Notes: generated by a model from the sequence alone, not told the origin. Shown: positions 1 through 13,801, counted from the first letter of the stretch. The stretch is 64,000 nt of DNA from Takashimella koratensis (GCA_003116875.1 BCKT01000007.1:1-64000), one strand, 5' to 3'. Program-made: numbers and translations.

Positions 1-53
1 CCCTAACCCCCTAACCCCCTAACCCCCTAACCGCCTCTCTAACCCCCTAACCC
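1..53. repeat. Telomeric repeat tract (CCCCCTAA type)
   Basis: Repeats of CCCCCTAA run from the first base and read TTAGGGGG on the other strand, the orientation expected of a left chromosome end. Around bases 31-42 the array is interrupted by a degenerate stretch (CCGCCTCTCTAA) before two more units. Similar G-rich variants of the TTAGGG repeat are known in Tremellomycetes. Only about six units are present, so the true end is probably longer than the assembly shows. Confidence 0.93.
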
Positions 54-56
54 AGA

Positions 57-783
57 TCAGAACCTCACCAGCTCAAGCTTGAGTTGCACCTCCTCCAGCC
101 TGCCCGAGGCTTGGTGCATCCAGTCGCCGTCTGCAATAACCCGTTTCTCAAGCGACAGCTCCTTGACCCTGGCCTGGTATCCTCGTGTCCCACTCCGCCG
201 CTGTGCAATCTTCCTCTGTGCTTCGAGCTCCGCTTCCGCTTCGCGGGCGCGCAGGGCCCTCCACTTAACCAGAGACGCCTCTTCAACCACCGCAGTCAAG
301 GCTGGAGTTAGTCAATCCATTGATGTACTCACCGTCTCTCAGGGCCAAGGCCTCTTGGCTCTCTACGTGGAGGCTCAGCACATACTCCATTACGGTCATC
401 GCTGTGTTTGACGGGCCTGGATCAACCTGCGCAACATAGTGTATCCGTATTCCTGGATCCACCCCAGGGATAACGCCTTCCAAAAACGCTCGAAGCAACG
501 CTGTCATCAGCACGGCCAGCCCACCACTTACTCGACTTTCCCGTTCCATTCCTGTTGTCAGCGCAGTAACAACGTCAACCCACCTTCCAAGCAGCGCATA
601 TCGATAGCCATTCTTGAACAACACCCCAGCATCAATCAACAACTCTTGATCATCCACTGCGATACAAACTCCCTTGATATCAATATCCGAACTCGCCAGC
701 GTCGCAGAGTGAAACCGTGACTGCTGCGACGTGGCGACGATTCTTGGCCCCAGCTGGAGGTTGTCAATGTGTAGTGTGTCCAT
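57..783 (-). CDS. Unrecognised protein ending against the telomere
   Basis: Two exons are joined by a 31-nt intron (about 289-319; GTGAGT donor, CTAAC branch site, CCAG acceptor) that keeps the frame. The protein is about 230 aa. The N-terminal two thirds looks like a mixed alpha/beta fold. The last 80 residues are highly charged (Glu, Arg, Lys, Gln rich) and probably form a helix or coiled coil. I recognise no family. The stop codon at 57-59 is about 4 bp from the telomeric repeat, so there is no normal 3' UTR or polyadenylation region. The ancestral gene may have been longer and cut by telomere addition, the present stop being fortuitous. The in-frame splice supports a genuine gene origin. 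Confidence 0.5.
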
Positions 784-1226
784 GGTGTCATGGACACCGG
801 CCTACGCGGCCGTAAACTACCATTACGGTAGACGCCACCCATCAACTGAGACCTACCACATTCGGCGAGGGATAGGGGTATCCGTAGTCAGACCATAACA
901 TAAATATACGGCCCAGTAGTAGACTCGATATCCCTTGTTGAATGTTATATTCTGTACTCGACAATACTTTCATCGTAACTACTTCTACGGTCTACCAAAG
1001 GGACCCACCAGCGATACCCACCATCACACATGGGGGATAAGTGATGTTGGCGCGCCGGTTATAAGCGCAAACCCGAGTCGATTTCGGATCCGAAAGATGT
1101 GCATGCAACAAAGGATCCGAAAGCTATCTACTCAAACCTCCGGCCATTACCCATGCGCATCCACGCTCGCTGGTCCCCAATGATATCACGATCCAGGAAT
1201 CTAGCGTCAGCGAGTTCAAACTCGAC
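784..1226. other. Gap: promoter of the telomere-adjacent gene and 3' side of the sulfatase
   Basis: No coding potential seen. It contains a perfect 14-bp palindrome, TTTCGGATCCGAAA, at 1082-1095, and a second copy of GGATCCGAAAG at 1113-1123. Confidence 0.5.
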
Positions 1227-3155
<1,929 letters not shown>

Positions 3156-3225
3156 TTAAACCTTGTTCGCAACTATATATAACGCGCGGTCCGGCTTGGC
3201 AAAAAGTAATCTGGATACGGCACGC

Positions 3226-3232
3226 CGGGCCG
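3226..3232. promoter_or_regulatory. CGGGCCG palindromic site
   Basis: CGG-N-CCG site 88 bp upstream of the sulfatase start, in the sulfatase/permease divergent promoter (3139-3571). It is one of a recurring set in this window and of the type bound by Zn2Cys6 dimers. Confidence 0.45.
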
Positions 3233-3571
3233 CAGTCGACGCGTCTGCTGACCAGCCAAACGTTGTCGGGTTTGGAATATTTTTCGGGTTGGCGCCGGTC
3301 GAGATTTTGCCGAAGAGCCGCTCATTGGCATTCCCAATCGATGGCGTGTCAAGTGATCACCGATTTTAAGGGTTCTAACTGCTTTCGGCAATCCAAGGGC
3401 GGAGGTCTCCGAGCTGACATCTGCCATCAGGCGTGGCGACTGACAACTTTCCGCAGCATTCCCGATGGTGCATCTTCAAGCCGACGTTGATTATTGGCAA
3501 TGACTGTTGCGTAGGAATCTCAAGTTGATGGATAAAAGTCGAGGCGACAGGATCCATATACCACCACCGCC

Positions 3572-5466
3572 ATGCCCGACGAAATCAGCCCAGACACAAG
3601 ACCTGTCGAGACCGAGTACGTCGAGAACACGAAGAACATTGACGTTGGCGGTCTCGACGCTGCCGCACAGTTTGTCTTTGAGAATGGACTCGAGGAGATC
3701 ACTCCTGAGCAGAGTGCTCGCGTCAGACGCAAGGTGAGCGCCACGTGGGACCCACTAACCTCAGATCGATCTCCGCCTTCTCCCTCTGATGGCGTTGATG
3801 TATGTGATGCAACAACTAGACAAGTCGGCGGTCTCCCTCGCTGCGGTCTTCGACTTGAAGACAGATGCGCATCTTGTGTACGTCCATGACTGTTCAAGCT
3901 AACATCAGTGGACAACAATACTCGTGGCTCACTACCATCGTCTACATCGGAGCATTGATTGGTCAGCCAGGTGAGTGTATCTACGACATTGCTGACAGCA
4001 GTCGCCGCGTACGCTCTCTCCCGTCTCCCGGTCAACTACTACGTTTGCACCAATTTCGTCCTGTGGTCGATAGTGATGCTCCTTATGGCCGCGTGCACCA
4101 ATTTCGCTGGCCTCATTACCCTCCGCTTCTTCCTAGGACTCTTCGAGGCGTCCATCGCGCCGACTCTCATGATCGTCGTGTCAATGTGGTGGACTCGACG
4201 TGAACAAGGGTTGGTCTCACAATGGTGGTACCTTCAAAACGTATGTCTCAACCCGACTTTGCTGACATCAGGGCACTGCCACGATCATAGGTTCGCTTTT
4301 AACCTGGGGCGTCGGTCACGCCAAAACGTCCATGCACCCGTACCAACTCATTTTCCTCGTCCTGGGCATATTGTAAGTCAACAAGTAGCCCCGCTGATCC
4401 CAGCTCCTTTGCCTCATCCATCCCGACATTCTTCCTCTTCCCCCAGAGCCCTGTCAAGGCTAAATTCCTCACCGACGATGAAAAAGCCATCGCTCTCGAG
4501 CGGGTTCGCTACAACCAGACTGGCATGCAAGGAAGCAGTGAGTAGACGCCACACTCCCGCTAACAGTAGAATTTAAATGGGACCAGGTCTTGGAAGCGTT
4601 CACCGACCCCAAGACGCTTCTAATCTTTGGCATCAGTAAGTACCTGTGTGTCTCATCTGACGCAGTTTTCCCCCACGCTATTACCGCCGGTGGGCTCTCT
4701 GCCTATGGCACCCTCCTCCTCCAAGGAATCGTCCACGACCAGTTCACAACCATTCTCTACAACATGATCCCGGGCGCCATGCAGATCGTCATCGGTCTGC
4801 TCTCGGGCTACATCATGATCAAGACAAAACAAAAGGCGATTTTATTAATCATCATTCAATTGGTCACTCTCGGTGGTGCGGTCGGCCTCTGGGTGTCTCC
4901 AAGAGGCAATCAGTACACGTCGCAGCTCCTGGCCTGCTACTATCTCTTGCAATTCTCCGGCAACGTCGCGCCGCTCGCATTTGCCTGGGCGTGAGTCATT
5001 CCCAAATCGCAGCTGACGTTAGCAACGCAAACACCGCCGGAGGTACAAAGAAAGCCGTCATCGCTGCTATCGAGTGGGCCGGTGTCTGCCTCGGCAATGC
5101 CATCGGTGCGCAACTGTTCACCTCCGACTCCGCGCCATACTACTACGGCGGTCTTCGCGCAAACATGATCTCCCTATCTGTCAACACACTCTGTGCGATC
5201 CTGCTAGTCTTCTACCTTGCCTTCCTCAACCAGCGCAACAAGAAGAAGAGGGCGGCACGGGGAATGACTGCCGACCTCGTCGATCTTTCACTCGAACCAG
5301 AGAGCCGATGGGCAGAGCTCAGACAGGCCCAGGCAGAGAAGGACCAGGCGGAAGGTGTCCACAGGGAACACGGCCAACAGGCCTTCCTCGATCTGTGAGT
5401 AAACACGTGGCCTCACTGACAGACAGGACCGATTTGAAGAACGACGAGTTCATCTACTCCTTCTAA
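3572..5466 (+). CDS. MFS anion:cation symporter, Dal5/allantoate permease type
   Basis: Ten exons with nine introns of 30-32 nt give a protein of about 537 aa. The N-terminus carries the family's LLPLMALMYVMQQLDKSAV-like first membrane segment, followed by alternating hydrophobic segments and the WWTRREQ loop. The C-terminal tail DLTDLKNDEFIYSF matches the DLTD..N..F.Y tail of fungal Dal5/Tna1/Seo1-like permeases (allantoate, nicotinate and other organic anions, H+ symport, plasma membrane). The substrate cannot be read from sequence. The divergent pairing with an arylsulfatase suggests a sulfonate or organosulfate. The last exon is a short 3' piece after an intron at about 5397-5428. Confidence 0.93.
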
Positions 5467-5681
5467 CATCACTAAACCGGAGTAGGCGGCCTTGTAGGAA
5501 CAGCAGAGACAGGACCGATAGGAATGACCTGGATGAATTGGATTTTGGAGTACTGTGATCAGCTCAGTCACATCCCGTACTCACCATCTCGCACCATTTG
5601 ACAACCTGTTGACTGAATGCGTCTTGCGAATCGCTCAGGAGGCCAAGTAAGACGTGCAGAACTTTTCCGCGCTACCGTTAG

Positions 5682-7455
5682 TTACGCCATAGCACCCCTC
5701 ACCATGCTCTCTCCGTTGGACGCGAGACACTTGAGAGGAATCCTGCTGTTAGCCTAGACACACCCGGACATACTTCTCAAGCTCGCCAAAAGTCTTTTGC
5801 GCCGCCGCTCGCCTCTTGTCTGAAACATCTGTCCCTCCCAAGACACACTGAAACTCGAGCTGACGTCAGCTTGGAAACATCGCAACCCACCAGAGCAAGC
5901 TCTGTACACAACGCGGTCATTGCGATATTCGCCGCTTGGATCGCGTACCCCGCTGTCGCCGGGGTATCCTGCGAGACGCCAGGACGCAGCTCGGACGGCA
6001 CTCCACCGACAATCGTTTCGAGCTGATTGAAAGCCCCCTCGATCCACCCAGCGAGATTCGCCGGCGCATCCTCTGGTGTCGCCTCCCAGACACGTCTCCT
6101 CCATAGACAGTTCGTCAACACCAAGAACAACCTCGAGTTGATGATAAACCCCGTCAACGATGTCAGCCCTCCCCTGGGAGCCATGCCGATGAACTCGTCC
6201 TCTACATCTTTGGGGAATGGCGGAATACCCTCAGCTGGGTGCAAAGCCACGGGACAACCACCCAAGGCATTGGTTCTGAATCAGCAACGCCTCGTCTCCA
6301 CCTACATGTCAATAGCGTTGGCCTCCCAGTATAAACGTCGCGCAATCTCAATATCCACCTCGTTTGTTCTCGTCTCCGACTCGGCCTTGTTCACTTTGAG
6401 CGTAAATACAAGTCGGCGCACATCGCTCATGAGTAAGTCTGGTCGTTCAGATTGGACAGCACCAGACCCCTGACATGTGATCCAATCCCTGTTGTCAGCG
6501 AAATCACACCGTCACTCACAGGATAGTGGACGCGAGAACCACCATACTGGGCCGGCTCTGATACCGCAGCTGGATGATACGACTCGCCCGTTGACACCGC
6601 CTCAGCAGCTCTTCTAATCTTGAACCGTCCATCCGTTCTAGTAGAATCGTCGCTGGGATTTGACATATGCTAGAATGAGCGGGGCAACGAGCAAACTCAC
6701 GTGTACGCGACTACGGTCAGCATAATCCCACCACGACTCACCCATGCTCAGCAACAACCCCCGGAATGCTTCATCCCGCTCATCTCGTCTGAATAGTAGA
6801 TCCTGGGCAAACGTCGGCCTATGCACTAGAGGTACCAGCACATGCTGATATCTCATAAACAGAGACAAAAAGTATCCAATATCCGCCCAACTCGCCAGTG
6901 ACTCGATGTTGTCAATCTTGCCCGACTCAAACCCATAATTCGTCGTCACTGGTGGGACCACCGCCGCGTCGAAACTGACCGTTAGATCTTGCTCCACTGG
7001 GAAGAGATTCGGTATCGTGTTATCAAACCCGAGCGATTGGTCGATAGACCCCACGGGCGTGCTACTCAGCCCCACGCCGACTCCCGACTGGACCGAGAGA
7101 GGACTCAGTTGGACCGGTGTTGGTGTATGAAGAGGAATCAGCTGTGAGTCAATCCCGAGTTGGCTCGGATCCACAACGTCGCGCTGTGGAGAGCTCATCG
7201 ACCATGAGGATGCGCCAGACCTGGTGTCAATTTTGTCAAACCTTCACCCACCTCCGTGGTCGACCAGCTTTCTTTCGAGTATACTCAAAGGTACATTGCT
7301 GCCCTCGCTTGCCACAGGGTTCACACATGGGGGACCCTGGTAGGCAGCGTATCTACCGTCAGCTCACCCCTGACCCAACCCACCTTTCTTTGCCGACATT
7401 GATCACAGCTGGCGTCGGCACGTTGGCGTGCAGGATCTTTCCGTGTGTCGAGCAT
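5682..7455 (-). CDS. Zn(II)2Cys6 fungal transcription factor
   Basis: About 508 aa, nine exons, eight introns of 30-31 nt. The zinc cluster begins near residue 17 and is split by the first intron: C-x2-C-x6-C-x6-C-x2-C-x6-C (CDQCRQRK, IRC, MCEPC, QQC), followed by a basic linker (RKKAGRPRR). A low-complexity Ser/Pro/Val region follows, then a helical region around VPLVHRPTFAQDLL typical of the Fungal_trans middle domain. Nuclear, DNA-binding. It shares a 140-bp divergent promoter with the SDR at 7596, and that promoter holds a CGGGCCG site, so autoregulation and control of neighbours are plausible. The start at 7455 was chosen because it precedes the cluster in frame. Confidence 0.9.
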
Positions 7456-7514
7456 GGTTGATGTTCGGTGAGAAAGTGTTTTTGGAAAGTTGTGGGGAAT
7501 ACATCCGTTCTAAC

Positions 7515-7521
7515 CGGGCCG
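7515..7521. promoter_or_regulatory. CGGGCCG palindromic site
   Basis: Within CCGGGCCGG, 60 bp upstream of the Zn2Cys6 regulator and 75 bp upstream of the SDR. A TATA-like TATATATT at 7551-7558 serves the SDR. Confidence 0.5.
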
Positions 7522-7595
7522 GAAGCTGGAAATCTCCCGCATATTTACGGTATATATTCTGCGCATGAAACTCTGAACAAATCCCATACGACATC

Positions 7596-8603
7596 ATGAA
7601 GATTCAAGGCAACTGTAAGTGGCTACCTTGGGCTACACTGACGGCAGCGTTCATTGTCACTGGCGGCTGCGGCGGTATCGGCGGCGACATCTGTGCTCAC
7701 ATCCTGGAGCGAGACGGTATCGTTGTGGTAAGTATCCGTGCCGTCCTCGCTGACCCCAGGTCTTTGACATCCTGCCCGAGGAGAAAGGCGAAGCTGTGGT
7801 CAAGGCTTACCACCCGGAGCGCGCCTTCTACGTCCGATGCAACGTCGGCGACAGTGCCAGCGTTGAAGCGGCATGCACCCAGGCTCTCACTCTTGTGCCC
7901 AAAGGCTCTCTCTCCGGCGGTGTTCACTGCGCCGCGATCGCACCCGGCCGAAAATGGAGTCACAAGCTCAAGGACAGTGTCTCCGACTTTGCCAAAGTCC
8001 TCCAGATCAACGTCTTTGGCACATTCACCGTGGACGCATGCATCGCAGACGCTATCAACTCGCAATACCCCGACAAGGGCCCTTTTGCCCCATGAGTCGC
8101 CGAGGAGCGAGGTTGCATTGTCAACATTGCCTCTGCGGTCGCCCACCCGGTTCCCGCCAGGTGCATCACCTATGGTCCCACTAAGAGTAAGTCACTTCAT
8201 GAACTTGCTGACTGTAGCCGCGGTCATCGGCATCACCCAAGGGATGGCCGACTTCCTTGGCCCCTCAGGCATCCGTGTCAACTCTGTCTCGCCCGCTGTC
8301 GTCGCGTCGTCTATCATGGGCCCGGATAGAATCGTATGTCACAACCCTTACACAGCTAATCACAGCCATACTTCGAGTCCGAGCTCGAAGCCGGAGCAAT
8401 CTACCCCCGACGCGTCTCGCAGCCGTCAGAAGTCTCCCAGGGTGTCATCTTCCTGATCGAGAACGCCATGATGAACGACTTTGAACTTCGCATCGACGGT
8501 GGCTGGCGTGGAGGCAGCAACTGGGCGGGACCAAAAGATCGTGAGTGGGGATCCGGAAAGATACTGACCGGTAGCGCGCGAGAATGCCCTGTCTCTTGAG
8601 TAA
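7596..8603 (+). pseudogene. Short-chain dehydrogenase/reductase with one in-frame stop
   Basis: Six exons and five introns (31-34 nt) would encode about 281 aa. The NAD(P)-binding motif is TGGCGGIGG, followed by the NVFGTF segment and the Y-G-P-T-K active-site tetrad (YxxxK), split by the intron at 8188. The family C-terminus (GVIFLIENAMMNDFELRIDGGW) is intact. A TGA at 8093-8095 interrupts the frame between PFAP and VAEERGCIVNIAS. Both sides are conserved coding sequence, and no GT donor exists that would remove the stop. A CGA-to-TGA transition is the simplest explanation. It is likely a recent pseudogene, a readthrough gene or an assembly error. Transcribed divergently from the Zn2Cys6 regulator. 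Confidence 0.8.
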
Positions 8604-8698
8604 TACGTACAGTAGTCCATGCATTGATTCAAAGTCCGCGCTAGCTCCGCACGGCATTACAAAACCTTCCGATCTCCTCGGGAGATTAAAACGTGGAC

Positions 8699-8705
8699 CG
8701 GCCCG
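8699..8705. promoter_or_regulatory. CGGCCCG palindromic site
   Basis: Within CCGGCCCGG, 70 bp upstream of the TIM-barrel gene start at 8775. A TATA-like CATAAAAA lies just downstream at about 8725. Confidence 0.5.
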
Positions 8706-8774
8706 GGTATCCAAACTGAAATGCTCCATAAAAAGGAACCTGACGTGAGCAGTGAACACCTCGCCCCACGAAAG

Positions 8775-9996
8775 ATGCAATACGGCGTCGCGACGGCATC
8801 CCTGGGCATGGCCCCTTGTCATGACCTCGAAAGCAAGTTTTCAGCATTACAGAAGGGCGATTTTACTCTCTGTGAGGTGGGATTTGGAGAGTATGTCTCC
8901 TGGGTGCGGAGCCAGGTCGATCTGTAAGTCGACATGTGAGCCGCGCTGATTCAGTCCTCCAACAACGTGCCCAGCGGAATGGTGCGAGGGGGGTGAGCCT
9001 GACCCCAACGACAATGAGCTCTGGGACGCACTCTACGCACACGCACCAAAGCTTCTCTCCCTCGCCGATCGATACAACCTCACAATCTTCGCGGTCCAGC
9101 CGTTAAACCAGTTTGACGGGTGGCCAGAGGCGTCGCTCCGCGGTGATTGGGTCAGACGAAAGGCTGAACGCTGGCTCCCTCTTTGTTCCCTCCTCCGCGT
9201 CCATTCTCTTCAGGTGAGCCCATAGATGATCCCACTGACGCCAGGTTGGCTCGAATGACCTCGCCGAGGCCAACGCTACCGATGAAAAGACGGCAGCCGA
9301 CCTCCACTGGCTCGCCGAGCTCGGAGCAAAGCAGTCACCACCTGTCAAAATAGCCTACGAATCCTGGTGCTTTTCCAAGCGCGTCAACACGTGGGAACAT
9401 ACATGGAAGCTCGTACAGCTGGGGGTGAGCACTCTTTTAGCAACGCTAACTCCAGAACCACCCAAACCTTGGTCTCTGTCTTGACGTCGCACACTTTCCT
9501 CTCGCTCCAGAGTACGGTTGGGATCCTCTCACCGGCAAGGGCTGGGATGAACACGAGTACACTCAGCTCCTCGAAAGGCTTCAGCGCGTCCCGGCCGACA
9601 AAATCTTCTACGTCGAGGTATCAGACGTCCTCGCTCCAATCACTCCACTCGGTCAAGGCAGCGACTTTGACGAGTGGCGGGTGAAGAACCAACCCAAGCG
9701 AGGAGACAACTTTGTGTGGGTTGTCTGCGGTCGACCCGTGCCATTCGTTGGCCGTAACGCAGGACTTGGTGTTAGGAACGCAAACGACTTGGGCGGAGGA
9801 CGAGTTCTCCAGTCATTGAAGGCTATCTTTTCCACCGGATACAAAGGTGAGCCCCTGGCTTACATCGCTGATCTCAGGTCCCGTGTTCTTCGAGTTCTTC
9901 GAGGCGATTATGATGGAAAAGAATGACCCTTCTATTCCAGAGATATATGTCAAGGCATGCGCTACTGCGAGGGAGCATCTGTCCAAAGTACTTTAG
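8775..9996 (+). CDS. Sugar phosphate isomerase/epimerase-like TIM-barrel protein
   Basis: Five exons, four introns of exactly 31 nt, about 365 aa. The N-terminal MQYGVATASLGMA, a central IAYESWCFS and LGLCLDVAHFPLAPEYGWDP, and a late KIFYVEVSD carry the Glu, Asp and His metal ligands typical of the xylose-isomerase-like (AP_endonuc_2) fold. Members isomerise or epimerise sugars and inosose derivatives, or act as 3-dehydroshikimate dehydratases. The ATG at 8775 is preferred over an upstream in-frame ATG at 8721 because family N-termini begin at the first beta strand. It sits next to an inositol-type transporter, an aldo/keto reductase and inositol oxygenase, so a role in inositol or uronate breakdown is likely but unproven. 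Confidence 0.85.
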
Positions 9997-10301
9997 ATGA
10001 TGCATGGATAGTCGAATAATAAATAGAGGTGTGAGAACCCTGTCGCAGTGTTAAGTCTCTCGAGAAGCAGACTGAGAGTACAAGGAAGAGATGTTCGGCA
10101 TCTCGCAAGATCCTTGGATTTCTGTAAGTCTACAACATACGTGTACTTTTCACACGCTCTTACTGTAGCACTGTTCACTGCCTCAATCTGATACATTCAT
10201 TCTTCCTATTTCACATATCCACATGGACATACGATCCGAGCTGAAGAAACCCCTCCAATACACCTCAACACTATCCCCGCTGACATCTCCATACCTTCCA
10301 C
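9997..10301. other. Gap between convergent genes
   Basis: A 305-bp 3'-to-3' region between the TIM-barrel gene and the transporter. It is AT-richer than the genes, and I see no coding or structural element. Confidence 0.4.
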
Positions 10302-12272
10302 CTACTTCCTCTCCACATGCACCGCCGAAGCCTTGGCCTCCACCTGGGCAGTCGAAGCCATGGGATAGCCCGTCTCGACATTGCCATTGGCGTATCGCTT
10401 CTGAGCTTCGGCCTTCTCGCGACGCATCTCGACTGACTTTTGAACCCCGAAGCCGTCGTCGAACAGGGAGAACGCTTCGTCGACAGAGAGACCCTCTACA
10501 TTGTCAGCTCGGACCAGACCCATACATACTTGTCTCAGGGTAGCAGTAGTATGCAAGCACAAGGCCGATGATGATGAATCCGAGGTAAAGACCGTAGGTA
10601 CCGCTTGGAGTAAGAGTTTCAAGTCTGCCGTCAGCTTCGCCTCAAGGATTTACTCACTCAGACAGGAATGACACGGCAACGACGAGGTTGGCGGTGAAGC
10701 TCGCGGTGGTGGAGATAGCACTGCCGACGGCACGAATTTCAAGAGCCAAGTACTCAGATTGGTACCAACAGAGGTGCGCATAGGTGGATCCAAAGCCAAC
10801 GACAAAGACGACGATACCGGCGATAACCAGCCCGACATCTTTCTGAGGGTATATGTAGCCTTCGACGAGGAATCCTCCAGTAGGCTTGCACATGACTGTC
10901 GTCAGCAAAGTCGAAGGGGTGACTTACAATAGAACGCGACCAAGCACCAGACAAGGCCAATAACCATGACGGGGCCAAGGCGCATTAACAGACCGCGACG
11001 ACCGATCCTGTCGACCATGACCATACCGCAAAGCAAGAAGAACGTGTTGGTGATCGAGGGGATGAGTCCACCGACCGAGGGGTTGGACAGACCGAGAAGG
11101 CCAAAGAGTGTCCCAGCGTAGTAGAGAAGGGTGTTGTAGCTGTCGTCAGCGCAACCCTATTCTTCAACCTACCCAGTGAACTGCCCAAAGACCTGAATGA
11201 GACAGACAGTGAATATAGACCTGCGATACGGTTTATGCGTCCACAGCTTGACTGTGCGCTCCTTCAACGGAGTGGTCCTCTGCATGGCGGTAGTGCTCTC
11301 AACATGGTTCTTGATAACCCTGAGCTTGAGGTCGATGATTTCCGGAGTAGCGTACTGATAGATTTGACGAAGCACGTCCCTGGCTTTCTCCTCCTGTCCA
11401 CGGAGAATAAGAACACGAGGCGACTCTGGGAGGCGATGCATGAGGACGAGCTGGACGAGAGATGGCACGATACCGAGTCCGACTGTCGTCAGCGATACCA
11501 CCTTGGTCACTTACAAAGAATCCGCCAGTTCCATTTGGTGTGCTGCATACCCGCACCAATCGCCACCGCGACAGTCTGACCGAAAGGAATGCAGAAGCCA
11601 CTGACTATCAGCTTTATCCCGAACCCGACTCACTTGGTACCGACACATCGACCACGGACAGCCGTCGGCGCAAGCTCGGTGATGTAAAGCGGGCAGATGA
11701 CGGCAGCGCCGCCGACTCCGACACCGAGGATGACACGGCCGGCGATCATCTGACCCAACGAGAAACTGAAAGCGAGAACAATGGCGCCAGCGGTGAAGCT
11801 GTCGTCAGTGACGCCTAACCAAGTACTCACAATAAGTCCGCAATAAGAAGGCATGGCTTTCGTCCCCAACGGTCCGCAAAGAAGCCCAAGATAGCAGCTC
11901 CGAAAATGGCACCAATGGTTGTACCCGCGGTCACAATCTCCTGCTGGGCAGACGAGAGAGCATAGCCAAGGTCGGTTCCGACATAAGGAAGAGCGACACC
12001 AATGACACCAGTGTCATAACCATAGAGGAAGCCACCAAGTGCAGCCTGTCGTTAGCCGAGTCAATGCCAAGACTCACAGAGGAGATCAAAAACCCAAGGT
12101 AAAAAGTCATCTTGTCCTCATTCTCCGCCTGGACGAGGTTTTCATCCTGTCGTCAGCTCAACCCAACCCCAGCACTCACAATAAGGGCGTGCTGGTTGCC
12201 CATGTCGAGGTGCTTGTCCGCTGGGGTTGAAGCACCCAGTTGAATTTCGTCGTTGCTGCTCTGGAGGCTCAT
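10302..12272 (-). CDS. MFS sugar porter, myo-inositol transporter type
   Basis: Ten exons, nine introns of 31-34 nt, about 558 aa with 12 predicted membrane segments. Sugar-porter signatures are present: GYDTGVIG in TM1, DRWGRK after TM2, GVGVGG and ELAPTAVRGR, LPESPR before the central loop, and PET after TM12. The TM1 region and the acidic tail (SVDEAFSLFDDGFGV) resemble the fungal ITR inositol transporters expanded in Tremellomycetes. Inositol oxygenase 1.7 kb away supports inositol as substrate. Hexose or quinate cannot be excluded. TATA-like sequence at about 12328-12335 and a CGGCCCG site at 12432. Confidence 0.88.
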
Positions 12273-12431
12273 GGTGAAGAGTGGGGGTGGTGGAGAATGG
12301 ATGTGGAGAAGCGGAGAAGTGGCTCAATTATATAAAAAAATCGGTTGGTGCCCCAACCCGACGCCGAGCCCCAAAGTCTCCGAGATCTGCTCATAAACCT
12401 GCCGTCTAATCATCCGAAAGAACGCTCCGGC

Positions 12432-12438
12432 CGGCCCG
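12432..12438. promoter_or_regulatory. CGGCCCG palindromic site
   Basis: 160 bp upstream of the inositol-type transporter start, inside a GGCCGGCCC-rich block. The 446-bp gap 12273-12718 otherwise shows no coding signal. Confidence 0.42.
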
Positions 12439-12718
12439 AGAGTGCCTTATCCAATCCATGGGGAAGCATTACCAGTCAAAAAGGGCCTGTGTTATCGTGA
12501 CTGCCCAGGACGGTCAGTTTTGTCCAATGGCACCAGCAACGTACGTCATGGTCGCGGCGCCGCAAGGGTGTACCCGTGCCACCTTGGGAAGACCGATTGA
12601 CGGAAGTTTAGATTGATACACCGCTCCATGGACGTGACCACCCCTCCTCGAGAAATGTCTCTAATCCGCAAGCACCGGGTGCTCGGCCCGCTCTATTCTT
12701 CCACAAAATACATGCTAT

Positions 12719-13801
12719 CTACGGAACGGAAACATCAGAAGGGAGGTTTGGGATAGGAAAGTCCACGTCCATGTGTTCCTGAAGTCAGCAAACGAGAATC
12801 ACAGAACTCACCGTGTAGTGCCTGAAGTGGATTGTTTTCCCCACCCGGTCTATATCTTCGACTTCCGCGGGCGTGAGAGCTCTGATGTCTTTGAGCGCGG
12901 CAAGTTTTTCGATATTTGCTTCTTTGTTAGACGTGGTAACCGCGCCGTGGCCCTTTGCGAATAGCCACAGCAAAAGCACGGTGGCAGAGTCGACTCGGGA
13001 ATCTCCGAAGCGCTTGACGATGCGTTCAAGGACCGGTTGCAAGGGTCCTCCCGTGGGATGCCTCAGTATCGGCGTGAGTGGGCCATAAGCCATAGTTACT
13101 ATGCCATGTTGCTTCTGGAGCTCCATCAACCCCTCCATTTGAGCAAGGACGTAAGGATGGTATTCGAGCTCTTGCGTTAGCCTTGTCTTGCTCAAACTCA
13201 CGGTTACAGACGGGCTTATACTTGGCGACGCTAAATACCTGCTCCAAGTCTTGGGGTCGAAAGTTGGAGACGCCGAGCGAGCACCCTTTCAGCGTGCCGT
13301 CGTCGACCAAACCTTCAAGGATGGTCCAAAACTCCGCAATTTTGCCATCTCCAATGACATGAGGGTTGTGAATCAGCAAGAGGTTCGGCGGCTCGCGAAG
13401 GCGAGTCAGCGACCCAAGCACAGACTGCTTGATGGCTTCGGGAGTCGTCACAGGCACTGCTATTAGTGACGGAAATACCCATTTCCCCACTTATCTCAGA
13501 AACTACACGTCAGTAGCTTTTATGTCTTGACATACTCTTCGAAGTGAGCCACACGTGGTCACGCCCGATGCCACTTTGGTCGATAGAGTCCGCAGCCTCA
13601 GCCTCGGTATAGTACGACTACGGTCAGCTAGCCCAGTTTGCCACTCACCTGAGCCGTGTCAATGTGTCGTATCCCCTTCTTCAAAGCAACCACACCGGCT
13701 TCGATTGCTTGGAGGCCGGAACCAATGAGTCCACCTGTCCCTGACCCCCACGCGAGAGCAGGCATCTGTGCCCCGTTCGAAAGTGTGAATAGAGGTATCA
13801 T
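12719..13801 (-). CDS. Aldo/keto reductase
   Basis: Six exons, five introns of 31-34 nt, about 306 aa. The catalytic tetrad can be read: Asp in HIDTAQ, Tyr in SYYTEAEAA, Lys in VWLTSK, His in LLLIHNPHV. The NADPH-binding region (TTSNKEANIEKL) and the tail HMDVDFPIPNLPSDVSVP match fungal AKRs. The first intron separates Asp from Tyr. In fungal uronate pathways an AKR reduces D-glucuronate, the product of inositol oxygenase, to L-gulonate. The shared 210-bp promoter with the inositol oxygenase gene makes that role plausible. TATA-like sequence at about 13836-13843. Confidence 0.9.
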
